A stretch of 64,000 nucleotides of DNA, from NCBI GenBank assembly GCA_916610825.1, contig OU744448.1, positions 8,480,650 to 8,544,649 on the forward strand. The letters run 5' to 3'. The notes under the pieces were generated by a model that worked only from the letters and a program-made list of their open reading frames with translations, was not told the origin of the DNA and searched no databases. Positions 1 through 12,100 of this stretch are shown piece by piece; positions within the stretch are counted from its first letter, which is position 1, and every line of letters begins with the position of its first letter. The DNA is from Haliclystus octoradiatus (taxonomy: Eukaryota > Cnidaria > Staurozoa > Stauromedusae > Haliclystidae). The position numbers and the translations under genes were made by a program.

Positions 1-125
1 TGACCACTATAGACAGGTGAGCTGCCCAATATATCAGGCTTAAATGTACATGTAAAAATTTCATGCTTGTTCACCTAGCAAGCAAATATAATTGCTTCAA
101 TTTCAAACTATTGTTTCTGTTCTAG

Positions 126-3100
126 GTTTTGTCGACTATGTTACCCGAAATATTTAAATCCAATGAAGTATTTGAGCATATGTTGGTGTTGATCAAACAC
201 AGTGACCCCTTTGTTGGTATGTGTGTAGTGTCACTCTTTAGTAATATTGTTGAAAATTATTGACAGTATTCTTGAGAAAAGATTTTTTGATTTTAAATTA
301 AGTCATTTTAAATTGCTGAAACTAATCTAATTTTAAACTCATCACTGGAGATGAGAGTTGATATTGGTGCTTGGTAGGTGGTTTTTAGCATAGCGGGGAT
401 TGCCAGCATGGTGGCAGTATTTGTGTAGCATGTGTATGCATCTGGAGCTGATAGCTAGCGTTGCGAACCTGTCTCTGTCCCGAGGCAAGAAGCGAGAAGA
501 GCCATCATAACAAGCACCAGTCACACCGATAATCAGTGGAAAAATCTAAAAGCAGAGAAAGTACAGATGAAAGATTACAACATCAAGCTTACCTTGAAAG
601 GAGAGGTCACTTACCACCTCTTTAAGAAACGGACCTGTAGAGAATCGGGAGGGTGGGAGAAGTGGATTGATTATAACCAATGCAAGTAATAAACTACCCT
701 GTGGTGATAATAGTAAGTCATGTTACTGGTAACGCTTCTGGGCGCAATCACTTGCTAACAATGCAGAACTATTAAGACAGTCATTGGAGACTAGCTTCTT
801 AAAATGATCATGTGATGTGCCACGGCATATTAATGATGTAATGATGATGTCATTGTGGAATTATCACCTAAATAATATAATACTGTAGGAGGCTGTAGTC
901 CTCTCCAGTGTGCCTCTAACTTTGCGTAATAGATATTATCCACATGAAATACTGTACTGGGATTGTACGCTATAACGTCGAAAAGTTTAACGTCGAAAAA
1001 ATTTTTTCGACGTTAAATTTTCGACATAAATCCCAAAATGTACGTTTTTCCACGTGCATCTACGATATTTTGCCGCGCGGCAAAAATTGTCGCCGCAATT
1101 TTGCACGAAATGACGTAGATACAAGAAGGAGCCGGCACGATTTGCCGCGGAAGTAAAATAATTACCGCAATTTTACACGAAACGAAAACCTAAAATATCG
1201 ACAGCGTGCACCTGAAACAGAGGCGTGGACGTAAAAGTTTTTAAATGTTAAGAGCGTGCACCTATCTCATGGGCGTGCCCTTTATTTTTTTTAAATATGA
1301 ATAATATTACTGGCGTGCATCTATCGTATGGGCGTGCACTTATAACTTGAATTTAAATATGAAGAATATCACCGGCGTGTACTTATAGTAGGGGCGTGCA
1401 CATAAAACTAAATAAGAATATTACCGGAGTGCACTTATCGTATGAGCGTGCACTTATAATTTGAATTTAAATATGAAGAATATTACCGGCGTGCACCCTA
1501 TCGTATCGTCTAAATATAAAGAATAGTACCAGCGTGCACGTATAGGAGGGCGTGCATTTAAAACTTGAATTTAAATATGAAGATTATTACCGGCGTGCAC
1601 CTATAGCAGGGGCGTGCACATGAAACTAAATATAAAGAATATTACCGGCGTGCACCTATAGCAGGGCGTGCACTTAAAACTTGAATTTAAATATGAAGAT
1701 TGTTACCGGCGTGCACCTATAGCAGGGCGTGCACTTAAAAACTTCTTTAAATACGAATATTATCGGCGTGTACATAGCAGGGGCGTGCACATGAAACTAA
1801 ATATAAAGAATATTACCGGCGTGCACCTATAGCAGGGCGTGCACTTAAAACTTGAATTTAAATATGAAGATTATTACCGGCGTGCACCTATAGCAGGGCG
1901 TGCACATAAAACTAAATATAAAGAATATTACCGGCGTGCACCTATAGGAGGGCGTGCACTTAAAACTTAAATTTAAATCTGAAGAATATTACCGGCGTGC
2001 ACATCAAACTAAATATAAAGAATATTACCAGCGTGCACCTATAGCAGGGCGTGCACTTAAAACTTGAATTTAACTATGAAGATTATTACCGGCGTGCACC
2101 TATAGCAGGGCGTGCACATAAAACTAAATATAAAGAATATTACCGGCGTGCACCTATAGGAGGGCGTGCACTTAAAACTTAAATTTAAATCTGAAGAATG
2201 TTACCGGCGTGCACATAAAACTAAATATAAAGACTATTACCGGCGTGCACTTAAAACTTAAATTTAAATCTGAAGAATGTTACCGGCGTGCACATAAAAC
2301 TAAATATAAAGAATATTACCGGCGTGCACCTATTTGTATGTATGTATTTTATTTGTCAACAATGGTGACAGGCAAATACAGGGAAACTTGTAGGAGGGCG
2401 TGCACTTAAAACTTAAATTTAAATCTGAAGAATGTTACCGGCGTGCACATCAAACTAAATATAAAGAATATTACATTTGAATTTATCTTATTTACACGTA
2501 CACTAACTTTGTTCGCTTTGTTATGACAGATTCCCCACTGTTAAACAGACACAATCCCGGTGGCAAAAGGATACTGCGGAAATACACTACATTTTTGAGA
2601 AATAGTCAAACCATGGTCAAACGTAATAGTGAAACAAAGAACTACGTGATAAAACGATGGATTAGATTGTTCACCCCGATAAACGATTACGATGAGAACA
2701 ATTGGATTGCAAAATTCAGATTTTAGTCTCCTTTTCAAATTTGTTGAGAGTTTTGAGAAATCAACTTTGAATTGGAAAAATAAAAAATTACCGTATTTTG
2801 TTGGATTTTAGGAACTTTTTAGGAGCATTTTCAAGTTTTGTTCTTTGAAGAGGCTGGAATTACACCTCTGTCAAGTTGGCCCCCCCAATTACCGTGTTAC
2901 ACCCCCCCAAAAAAAATATATATCCAATAACTTATAGTATTAACCTAATACGAGGGTGTATTATTTTATTACAATTCCATCTTAAATTTATTTCAAAGCA
3001 ACAAAAAACTACAAGAAGTGATGTTGAAAAAATTTGGGTATTATTCATTATACCATCGTCAGTTCAAATACATTTACAATTTTACATTCACGGAAGATAT

Positions 3101-6100
3101 TATCAGAAGACATTTACATTCCCACAATAAAACTATAGATGAATCACAACATTTATTTTCAGTAGAGAAAAATGTAGCAATAAATTCGACTGTGTAGTCC
3201 ATGAAATGTTAATTATCCTTGATAAAAAAACCTCACAATGCACTCAGAGTGACTCTATCCGTTCCCGACTCCTTTTGTAAAGTACTGCGTAAATATAGCA
3301 CATTTGTAATTGACTAGGTTCCTTCCTTTTTCATTGTTTAATTTCTAGCAGTATTATAACAATTACAATGTGTTAAGTTTATAAATCCATTATAGCCTAT
3401 AAATAATTTGTAAATTAAAATTTATTCTTTTGAACTGACGATGGTATAATAAATAATCTATTTGTAGTTTTTTGTTGCTATCTTTCACTCTGAAATGTTT
3501 CACGAAGAAACTTTTGATCAATCTCAAATTTAGTTTTCGAAATTAAACTTATCAAGTAACAACGCGACATTCCGTATACTTTTAATTTTGAAGGGCTTTT
3601 TCATCAAGCTATTGATTTTCGACATGAAACATATCGGGACACAACGCGATTTTCATCACTAACAATAACACATGAATTTGATTCATTACAAACTATACTT
3701 AAATAATTATAATTGATAGTTAAAACTACATAAGAAGGTGTATATATATGGTATCTTTCTACAGTGTCCAATACTTTTCATTTTAAAGGGTTTTTTAATC
3801 AAGTTATTCATTTTCGACATTAAACCTATCGGGACACAACGCGATTTTCATCACTAACAAAACAATAACACATGAATTTGATTCATTACAAACTATACTT
3901 AAATAACTATAATTGATAGTTAAAACTACATAAGAAGGTGTATCTATATGGTATCTTTCTACAGTGTCCAATACTTTTCATTTTAAAGGGTTTTTTTAAT
4001 CAAGTTATTCATTTTCGACATTAAACCTGTCGGGGCAGAACGCGATTCTCATCACTAACAATAACACGTGAATTTGATTCATTACAAACTATACTTAAAT
4101 AACTATAATTGATAGTTAAAACTACATAAGAAGGTGTATATATATGGTATCTTTCTACAGTGTCCAATACTTTTCATTTTAAAGGGTTTTTTAATCAAGT
4201 TATTCATTTTCGACATTAAACCTATCGGGACACAACGCGATTTTCATCACTAACAAAACAATAACACATGAATTTGATTCATTACAAACTATACTTAAAT
4301 AACTATAATTGATAGTTAAAACTACATAAGAAGGTGTATCTATATGTTACCTTTCTACGGTGTCCAATACTTTTCATTTTAAAGGGTTTTTTAATCAAGT
4401 TATTCATTTTCGACATTAAACCTGTCGGGGCAGAACGCGATTCTCATCACTAACAATAACACATGAATTTGATTCATTACAAACTTTACTTAAATAACTA
4501 TAATTGATAGTTAAAACTACATAAGAAGGTGTATCTATATGTTACCTTTCTACAGTGTCCAATACTTTTCATTTTAAAGGGTTTTTTAATCAAGTTATTC
4601 ATTTTCGACATTAAACCTATCGGGACACAACGCGATTTTCATCACTAACAATAACACATGAATTTGATTCATTACAAACTATACTTAAATAACTATAATT
4701 GATAGTTAAAACTACATAAGAAGGTGTATCTATATGTTACCTTTCTACAGTGTCCAATACTTTTCATTTTAAAGGGTTTTTTAATCAAGTTATTCATTTT
4801 CGACATTAAACCTATCGGGACACAACGCGATTTTCACATAACGCGATTTTCATCACTAACAATAACACATGAATTTGATTCATTACAAACTCTACTTAAA
4901 TAACTATAATTGATAGTTAAAACTACATAAGAAGGTGTATCTATATGGTATCTTTTTACAGTGTCCAATACTTTTCATTTTAAAGAGTTTTTTAATCAAG
5001 TTATTCATTTTCGACATTAAACCTATCGGGACACAACGCGATTTTCATCACTAACAATAACACATGAATCTGATTCATTACAAACTATACTTAAATAACT
5101 ATAATTGATAGTTAAAACTACATAAGAAGGTGTATCTATATGTTACCTTTCTACGGTGTCCAGTACTTTTCATTTTAAAGGGTTTTTTAATCAAGTTATT
5201 CATTTTCGACATTAAACCTATCGGGACACAACGCGATTCTCATCACTAACAATAACACATGAATTTGATTCATTACAAACTATACTTAAATAACTATAAT
5301 TGATAGTTAAAACTACATAAGAAGGTGTATCTATATGTTACCTTTCTACGGTGTCCAGTACTTTTCATTTTAAAGGGTTTTTTAATCAAGTTATTCATTT
5401 TCGACATTAAACCTGTCGGGGCAGAACGCGATTCTCATCACTAACAATAACACATGAATTTGATTCATTACAAACTATACTTAAATAACTATAATTGATA
5501 GTTAAAACTACATAAGAAGGTGTATCTATATGTTACCTTTCTACAGTGTCCAATACTTTTCATTTTAAAGGGTTTTTTAATCAAGTTATTCATTTTCGAC
5601 ATTAAACCTATCGGGACACAACGCGATTCTCATCACTAACAATAACACATGAATTTGATTCATTACAAACTATACTTAAATAACTATAATTGATAGTTAA
5701 AACTACATAAGAAGGTGTATCTATATGGTATCTTTCTACAGTGTCCAATACTTTTCATTTTAAAGGGTTTTTTAATCAAGTTATTCATTTTCGACATTAA
5801 ACCTGTCGGGGCAGAACGCGATTCTCATCACTAACAATAACACATGAATTTGATTCATTACAAACTATACTTAAATAACTATAATTGATAGTTAAAACTA
5901 CATAAGAAGGTGTATCAATATGTTACCTTTCTACAGTGTCCAATACTTTTCATTTTAAAGGGTTTTTTAATCAAGTTATTCATTTTCGACATTAAACCTA
6001 TCGGGACACAACGCGATTTTCACATAACGCGATTTTCATCACTAACAATAACACATGAATTTGATTCATTTCAAACTCTACTTAAATAACTATAATTGAT

Positions 6101-9100
6101 AGTTAAAACTACATAAGAAGGTGTATCTATATGGTATCTTTTTACAGTGTCCAGTACTTTTCATTTTAAAAGGTTTTTTAATCAAGTTATTCATTTTCGA
6201 CATTAAACCTATCGGGACACAACGCGATTTTCATCACTAACAATAACACATGAATTTGATTCATTACAAACTATACTTAAATAACTATAATTGATAGTTA
6301 AAACTACATAAGAAGGTGTATCTATACGTTACCTTTCTACAGTGTCCAATACTTTTCATTTTAAAGGGTTTTTTAATCAAGTTATTCATTTTCGACATTA
6401 AACCTATCGGGACACAGCGCGATTTTCATCACTAACAATAACACATGAATTTGATTCATTACAAATTATACTTAAATAACTATAATTGATAGTTAAAACT
6501 ACATAAGAAGGTGTATCTATATGTTACCTTTCTACAGTGTCCAATACTTTTCATTTTAAAGGGTTTTTTAATCAAGTTATTCATTTTCGACATTAAACCT
6601 ATCGGGACACAGCGCGATTTTCACATAACGCGATTTTCATCACTAACAATAACACATGAATTTGATTCATTACAAACTCTACTTAAATAACTATAATTGA
6701 TAGTTAAAACTACATAAGAAGGTGTATCTATATGGTATCTTTTTACAGTGTCCAATACTTTTCATTTTAAAGAGTTTTTTAATCAAGTTATTCATTTTCG
6801 ACATTAAACCTATCGGGACACAACGCGATTTCATCACTAACAATAACACATGAATTTGATTCATTACAAACTATACTTAAATAACTATAATTGATAGTTA
6901 AAACTACATAAGAAGGTGTATCTATATGTTACCTTTCTACAGTGTCCAATACTTTTCATTTTAAAGGGTTTTTTAATCAAGTTATTCATTTTCGACATTA
7001 AACCTATCGGGACACAGCGCGATTTTCACATAACGCGATTTTCATCACTAACAATAACACATGAATTTGATTCATTACAAACTCTACTTAAATAACTATA
7101 ATTGATAGTTAAAACTACATAAGAAGGTGTATCTATATGGTATCTTTTTACAGTGTCCAATACTTTTCATTTTAAAGAGTTTTTTAATCAAGTTATTCAT
7201 TTTCGACATTAAACCTATCGGGACACAACGCGATTTTCATCACTAACAATAACACATGAATTTGATTCATTACAAACTATACTTAAATAACTATAATTGA
7301 TAGTTAAAACTACATAAGAAGGTGTATCTATATGTTACCTTTCTACAGTGTCCAATACTTTTCATTTTAAAGGGTTTTTTAATCAAGTTATTCATTTTCG
7401 CTGAGAAAAAAAGGGATTGGATAAAGTCACAAGTCGTGCGGTTTGTGTAACAGACTTTAGAGTTGGCTGATTACGCGACGCTATCTTTGAGGTGACCTAG
7501 CTCCGAGAGGTCACACAACAAAAATTTCTGACAAGGCTGAGCCATGAACAAACATATACACTCCCGAATTACGTAAAAAGATGCAATTTGTGATTACAGG
7601 AGCAGAATAAAATCTATTGCAACGCTCAGTCGAAATAATTTCTCGTAGCGTCATTAAGCGCGATGAATCTGATATATATGATGGTATATGCGATAAAAAA
7701 CACAATAATTGGCGCAACAGTTTCGATTTAATCTAAAATCATCTTCAGGCAATGTAAAAAGAGAGAGTTAAAAAGTTACATGAATATTTATATAAAAATC
7801 TAATTAATTTGTCTATTGTCTTGTGTGACATGCGCGATGCTGTCATGTCGGCCAATCAAGTCGGCAATTTTTTCAACAACGACCAGAGGAAATACAGAAA
7901 GTTGGTAATCAATCTGATAGAATATTTTTCATTGATGAATGGATTTTGGATTATTTGTTTTTGGTTGTAATAATTATTTCATTGTATCTGTCTTAAAGTA
8001 TATCCGTACTTGGTTTTTCTGTTTGTCAATTTGTACTAAACTATTGCTATTGCATATTCATAGTTACGCTAAATCTAACTGTTGTTATCTTGTGTGACAT
8101 GCGCGATGCTGTCATGTCGACCACTCAGGTCGGCAATATATTAAACAACGACCGGAAGAAATACAGAAAATGGAAGAATAATACCAAAGAGCATTTTGCC
8201 GCTGTTAAACTATTTTTGATTGTAACTGTTATTTCACCGTGTTTGTATCGTATATATTCGTAATCTTATGCTAAAATATCTCTCCTGTAATTATTGTTTG
8301 CCATTGTTAAAAAGTATAATACCGTTCCGATAAATTCAATAGACAAATTAATTAGATTTTTATATAAATATTCATGTAATTTTTTAACTCTATTCATTCA
8401 TTTATTTGCCAAAAAATGACAGGCAAGAACAAAGGAGAGTTTGCACCCTCACTAACATGTGGCCTAAGTAATATATATAATACATGAATAAGAAGATAAT
8501 TAATGTGTGATAAATTGATTGTATATAAGTAATTAATTTAAAGATATTGTTGCAATGATTAACTGATTAACCATAGCCAAAAATTTTGCAATGTGATAAC
8601 GTGTTTACTTTTTCGAGTGATGCCTTGAACTCTTTGACATTCTTAGAATTAACTGCAAAGTCCGGTAGTGAGTTCCACCATGGTGTCACTCTGTTGTTAA
8701 ACATAAATTTCGTAATATTGTTCCTACACATTTGCGTTGAATATAGTTTGTAAGGATGACCACGCATTGTATATTTGTTTACAAGATATTTACAATTTAT
8801 CGAATCAAGAGATAAATCAACTAAGTCATGCGTGATTTTATAAATCATGATTAAATCAGCTTTAACCCTCCTCGACTCTAATGATTCTAGCTTGAGGAGC
8901 TTTAGGCGATCACAGTAATCAATAAATTTGAGGTTGGCAACGTTACATATGAATCTTGTAAAAAATCGCTGAATTTTTTCTAGCAATACGATATCTTTTG
9001 CTAAGCAAGGGTTCCAAACTGGGGAACAAGTCTCTAGAATAGGTCTTACATAGACTTTGAATGCATTTAATAATAAGGGATCTTTTGATGTAAATGATTT

Positions 9101-12100
9101 CATAATTAAGTAAGAACGTCAATCTTTTTACATTACATTACATTTACTTTTTACATGATTTTAGATTAAATCGAAACTGTTGCGCCAATTATTGTGTGTT
9201 TTTTATCGCATATACCATCATGAAATTCATGTCAAGTAAACCTTTACCAAGAATCTGATATAGATTGCGGATAAACACAAATGTCAGGCGGTGCGAGTGT
9301 TCCTTTGTGACTAGTCTAGTGATACATATTAGTTACGTATTCTGTGTGACCGCAGTACTTCTTCAAATCTTAATTAGACACGTGCCCTTCGAAATAGCTT
9401 TATCCTACGCTATATAAATAAGTTATAACTATTGTTAACTCTATCTGAAATTTGTTCTTGAGTAAATATTTCTACAAGATATCCTTTTCTTGATCTAAAT
9501 GTGAATGTAAACTGACTCGATTTGCACAGGCATGCACAGACGACTTTTCTTTCGAAATAGTTGGTACTGCAAAGTATTAATTGTACTTTTTCGGATTTCT
9601 TTAAGTATTACTAAATTATTAAATAGACATTTTTCAATTATCATTTCAAAGTTTAAGTTGAAATTGATGTTTGTCTAGTAATTCTTTAACCATGTAATCG
9701 TATAGTTTATACGACTGTAGACAGATATATTATACTCAATAGTCTAACAAAGTGTTCATCATTTATTCACCAAGCATTCAATTATTATAAAAGCATCGAA
9801 AATTCTTCAGTACATTACACTCTAAAATTCTATAAAATATCGGAAAATAGTACAACAATGATATGAGGGCTTGGACGTTCTTATACAAGTTTACAGCCGT
9901 ATACCAGAACTACGGTTATGCATATTCTATCATTTTTCGGTTTTGCGTTATATCTTCATTGCATAAATTGTTATCCTCTCTACCAACGTTATCTGATTAA
10001 CAAAATTAGGGTTTTGCAATGTGAAGTCTCGTTCCTGATTATACATACGCCACCAAATTGTATTACCAGTCTAGTATTCATTCCTTTGGCTAGAAAGTAG
10101 AACATGTTAGCATCATTCATATCACAATCTGTAGTTTATAGGATGTGGTAATGTACAGTGCAGAAGCTATACTTTGCAAAAAATACCTTTCTACAGAGAC
10201 GATAAATCAGATGAGCAGATTTCGTATGGTGTTCTTATAGCGTTTCCCGCCATACGTTATGATTTTTACCCTCAAAAGAATACTCCATTATCAGTTCAGA
10301 CTCATGCTTACAACAATAAATTCTACTTATCTAGCTATTGTGGTCACCAGAGAATCTTTTGATATGTGTTAAATATGTGTGAGAATGATATGTTAAAATA
10401 TAATCTGTATAACACGTGCTACGAATGAAACATTTTCTGATTTTTATTTTCTTCAAATTCGTAAACTTCAAAATCATTAAATCATCTGGAATTTTGCTAC
10501 TCTTGAGTTTATATGTTCTTCCTTACCTCAGTTTTGTGAGAGAGAAAAATAGATTGCTGTTACAGAGCTACGCCATCTCAAACGCAACATCGCGTGACTA
10601 ATTCGATCTAACTATTAGAAAAACCGCACGACTTGTGACTTTGTCGTCATAAAGCTAGATCCAATCCCTTTTTTTTCTCAGCGACATTTGGGTCAAAACA
10701 CCACTTTGAAGGCATTTTTCACCAAGAAATAATTTCCAGATCGAAAAAAAAATTACGCCATTGTTTTTTTCACGTCGAGTTCTACTACATATGTAAAGAT
10801 AGTCTGGGGGTATATTCCCACTTTAACAGCACAATTAAAAAAATCGCAGAAAAAAACGCAGAAAAATAAAATGGCAATAAAACCGCTTTTCGACATTAAA
10901 CATCCATTTTTGCGGTTTATTTTTTTCGACGTTAAATTTTCGACGTTAAACTTTTCGACATAAAACTTTTCGACGTAATAGCCAATCGTGTGTACTGGTT
11001 TGTTTAACTTGTTTATGTAGTCTTACTGATTGTGCGATATTGAGTTACTAATTGCAAGGTATAAATTGTTTTATAAGTACAGTACATGAAATGTGTGAAC
11101 ACAGCTTGAAGCAGATTAGAAGGCTTTAATATTTGCGGTCAAACTCTTCTTACTTAAAAAGTATATAAATCTGGCAAGAATATATTTCAGACTATTAGAT
11201 GAAAATTACGTGATGCTATGGTACAAAAATATGGAATCTAAATTCATTACAATCTTTCTTGCGGCTTGTATCAAGCTTTGCTTGAGATTTTCATTGTGTG
11301 TGTGTGTGCTTGGTGGATTAACAGAAAACAGGACTCTTCTTAGCCAATCAGAAATGATCACCGTACTGTTTTCCTGTTTGTATTTATTTTATGTATCTGT
11401 ATTTTTATAGTTGAAACAACTCTTCATACTCTCTGTGCTATATCTGATGGTCTTGAAGAATTTGACAAGAGCATTTCATCGTAAGTACAGTACAGCCTTG
11501 TTAATGTTGCACTTCCTTCACACTTGTTTTGTTAACACTGTTCTGTGATTCAAAGAATTCAAATAAATCATGATGGCACGTGATACGTTCTACTGTACTG
11601 CCAAAATTCAAATGAAAAGGTCAACACATTAATGTTCTACTCTAAATGACGTAGTTGATGGCTCTTTTTTGCCATGATCTTTTCTTTGTGTTATAGGTGT
11701 TTTAGTCCTGTTTTAAAATCAGTTGCAATTAATGGAACAAAAAAGAGCGCCGCTTTTGCCGTCAGAGCATTATCAAAACTTCTACGGGATCCTGACCCTA
11801 TTATCAATCGATTATTAACGGTATGTTTCAAAGGATAGACAACAAAAATGTTAATCAAATTTTATTATGAATTATCACGTCGCAATCATACTAATGGGAA
11901 CAGTTTATAAAGAGTTCATGAAATTTGGGACCATTCAATTCAACGTTCATGAACTGTTCATAAACTCCTGAGCTGTTTTCCGCATGGATAATTACATTAT
12001 TTTGATGAAGTTGTAGTAGAAATATGATTTAAATATCCTGTGTGATTCAACCTGTCCAAATTTTACATTTTACAATTTTAAATTTAAGCATAACATGCAT

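Larger units (their letters stand above)
7679..9221. mobile_element. second-level nested inverted-repeat element
   Basis: Arms 7679-7743 and 9155-9221 are reverse complements over about 65 bp (atgatggtatatgcgataaa ... gcgcaacagtttcgatttaa). The word gaatctgatata occurs just left of the element (7665-7676) and again at 9251-9262, about 30 bp beyond the right arm; it may be a diverged target duplication. The interior holds another foldback and a LINE 3' fragment. Confidence 0.75.
7401..10681. mobile_element. nested 3.28-kb inverted-repeat element inserted in the satellite
   Basis: The left end, ctgagaaaaaaagggattgg then ataaagtcacaagtcgtgcg, is mirrored at the right end (cgcacgacttgtgactttgt ... 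ccaatccc, ttttttctcag). The right arm carries about 17 extra bases inside. The outside sequence reads ttcattttcg | element | cgacattt; the satellite unit here reads ttttcgacatt, so the insertion is in the satellite with a 2-bp CG duplication. There is no transposase. It contains the further inverted-repeat elements and LINE fragment listed separately. The stretch 9263-10615 has no supported gene. Confidence 0.8.
961..10990. mobile_element. 10.03-kb composite non-autonomous DNA transposon in a PDS5 intron
   Basis: The two ends carry inverted repeats. Left: GATTGTACGCTATAACGTCG followed by aaaagtttaacgtcgaaaa. Right (complement): CACGATTGGCTATTACGTCG followed by aaaagtttta. The octamer TGTACTGG occurs immediately outside both ends (953-960 and 10991-10998), a perfect 8-bp target-site duplication. 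Both ends hold repeated TTTAACGTCGAAAA words. No transposase reading frame is visible inside, so it is non-autonomous. An 8-bp duplication fits hAT or P-type transposases among others; the superfamily is not assigned. The interior is a short-unit array, a foldback, a 196-bp satellite and a nested 3.3-kb inverted-repeat element. It occupies almost all of an 11.2-kb PDS5 intron (217-11410). Confidence 0.75.

Noticed and set aside
2209-2409. 66-codon frame across the GGCGTGCAC array
   Set aside because: Product of the repeat period only; no start context or homology.
1200-7398. CRISPR-like interpretation of the regular repeats
   Set aside because: Eukaryotic context, no unique spacers of constant length, and whole units are tandem copies.
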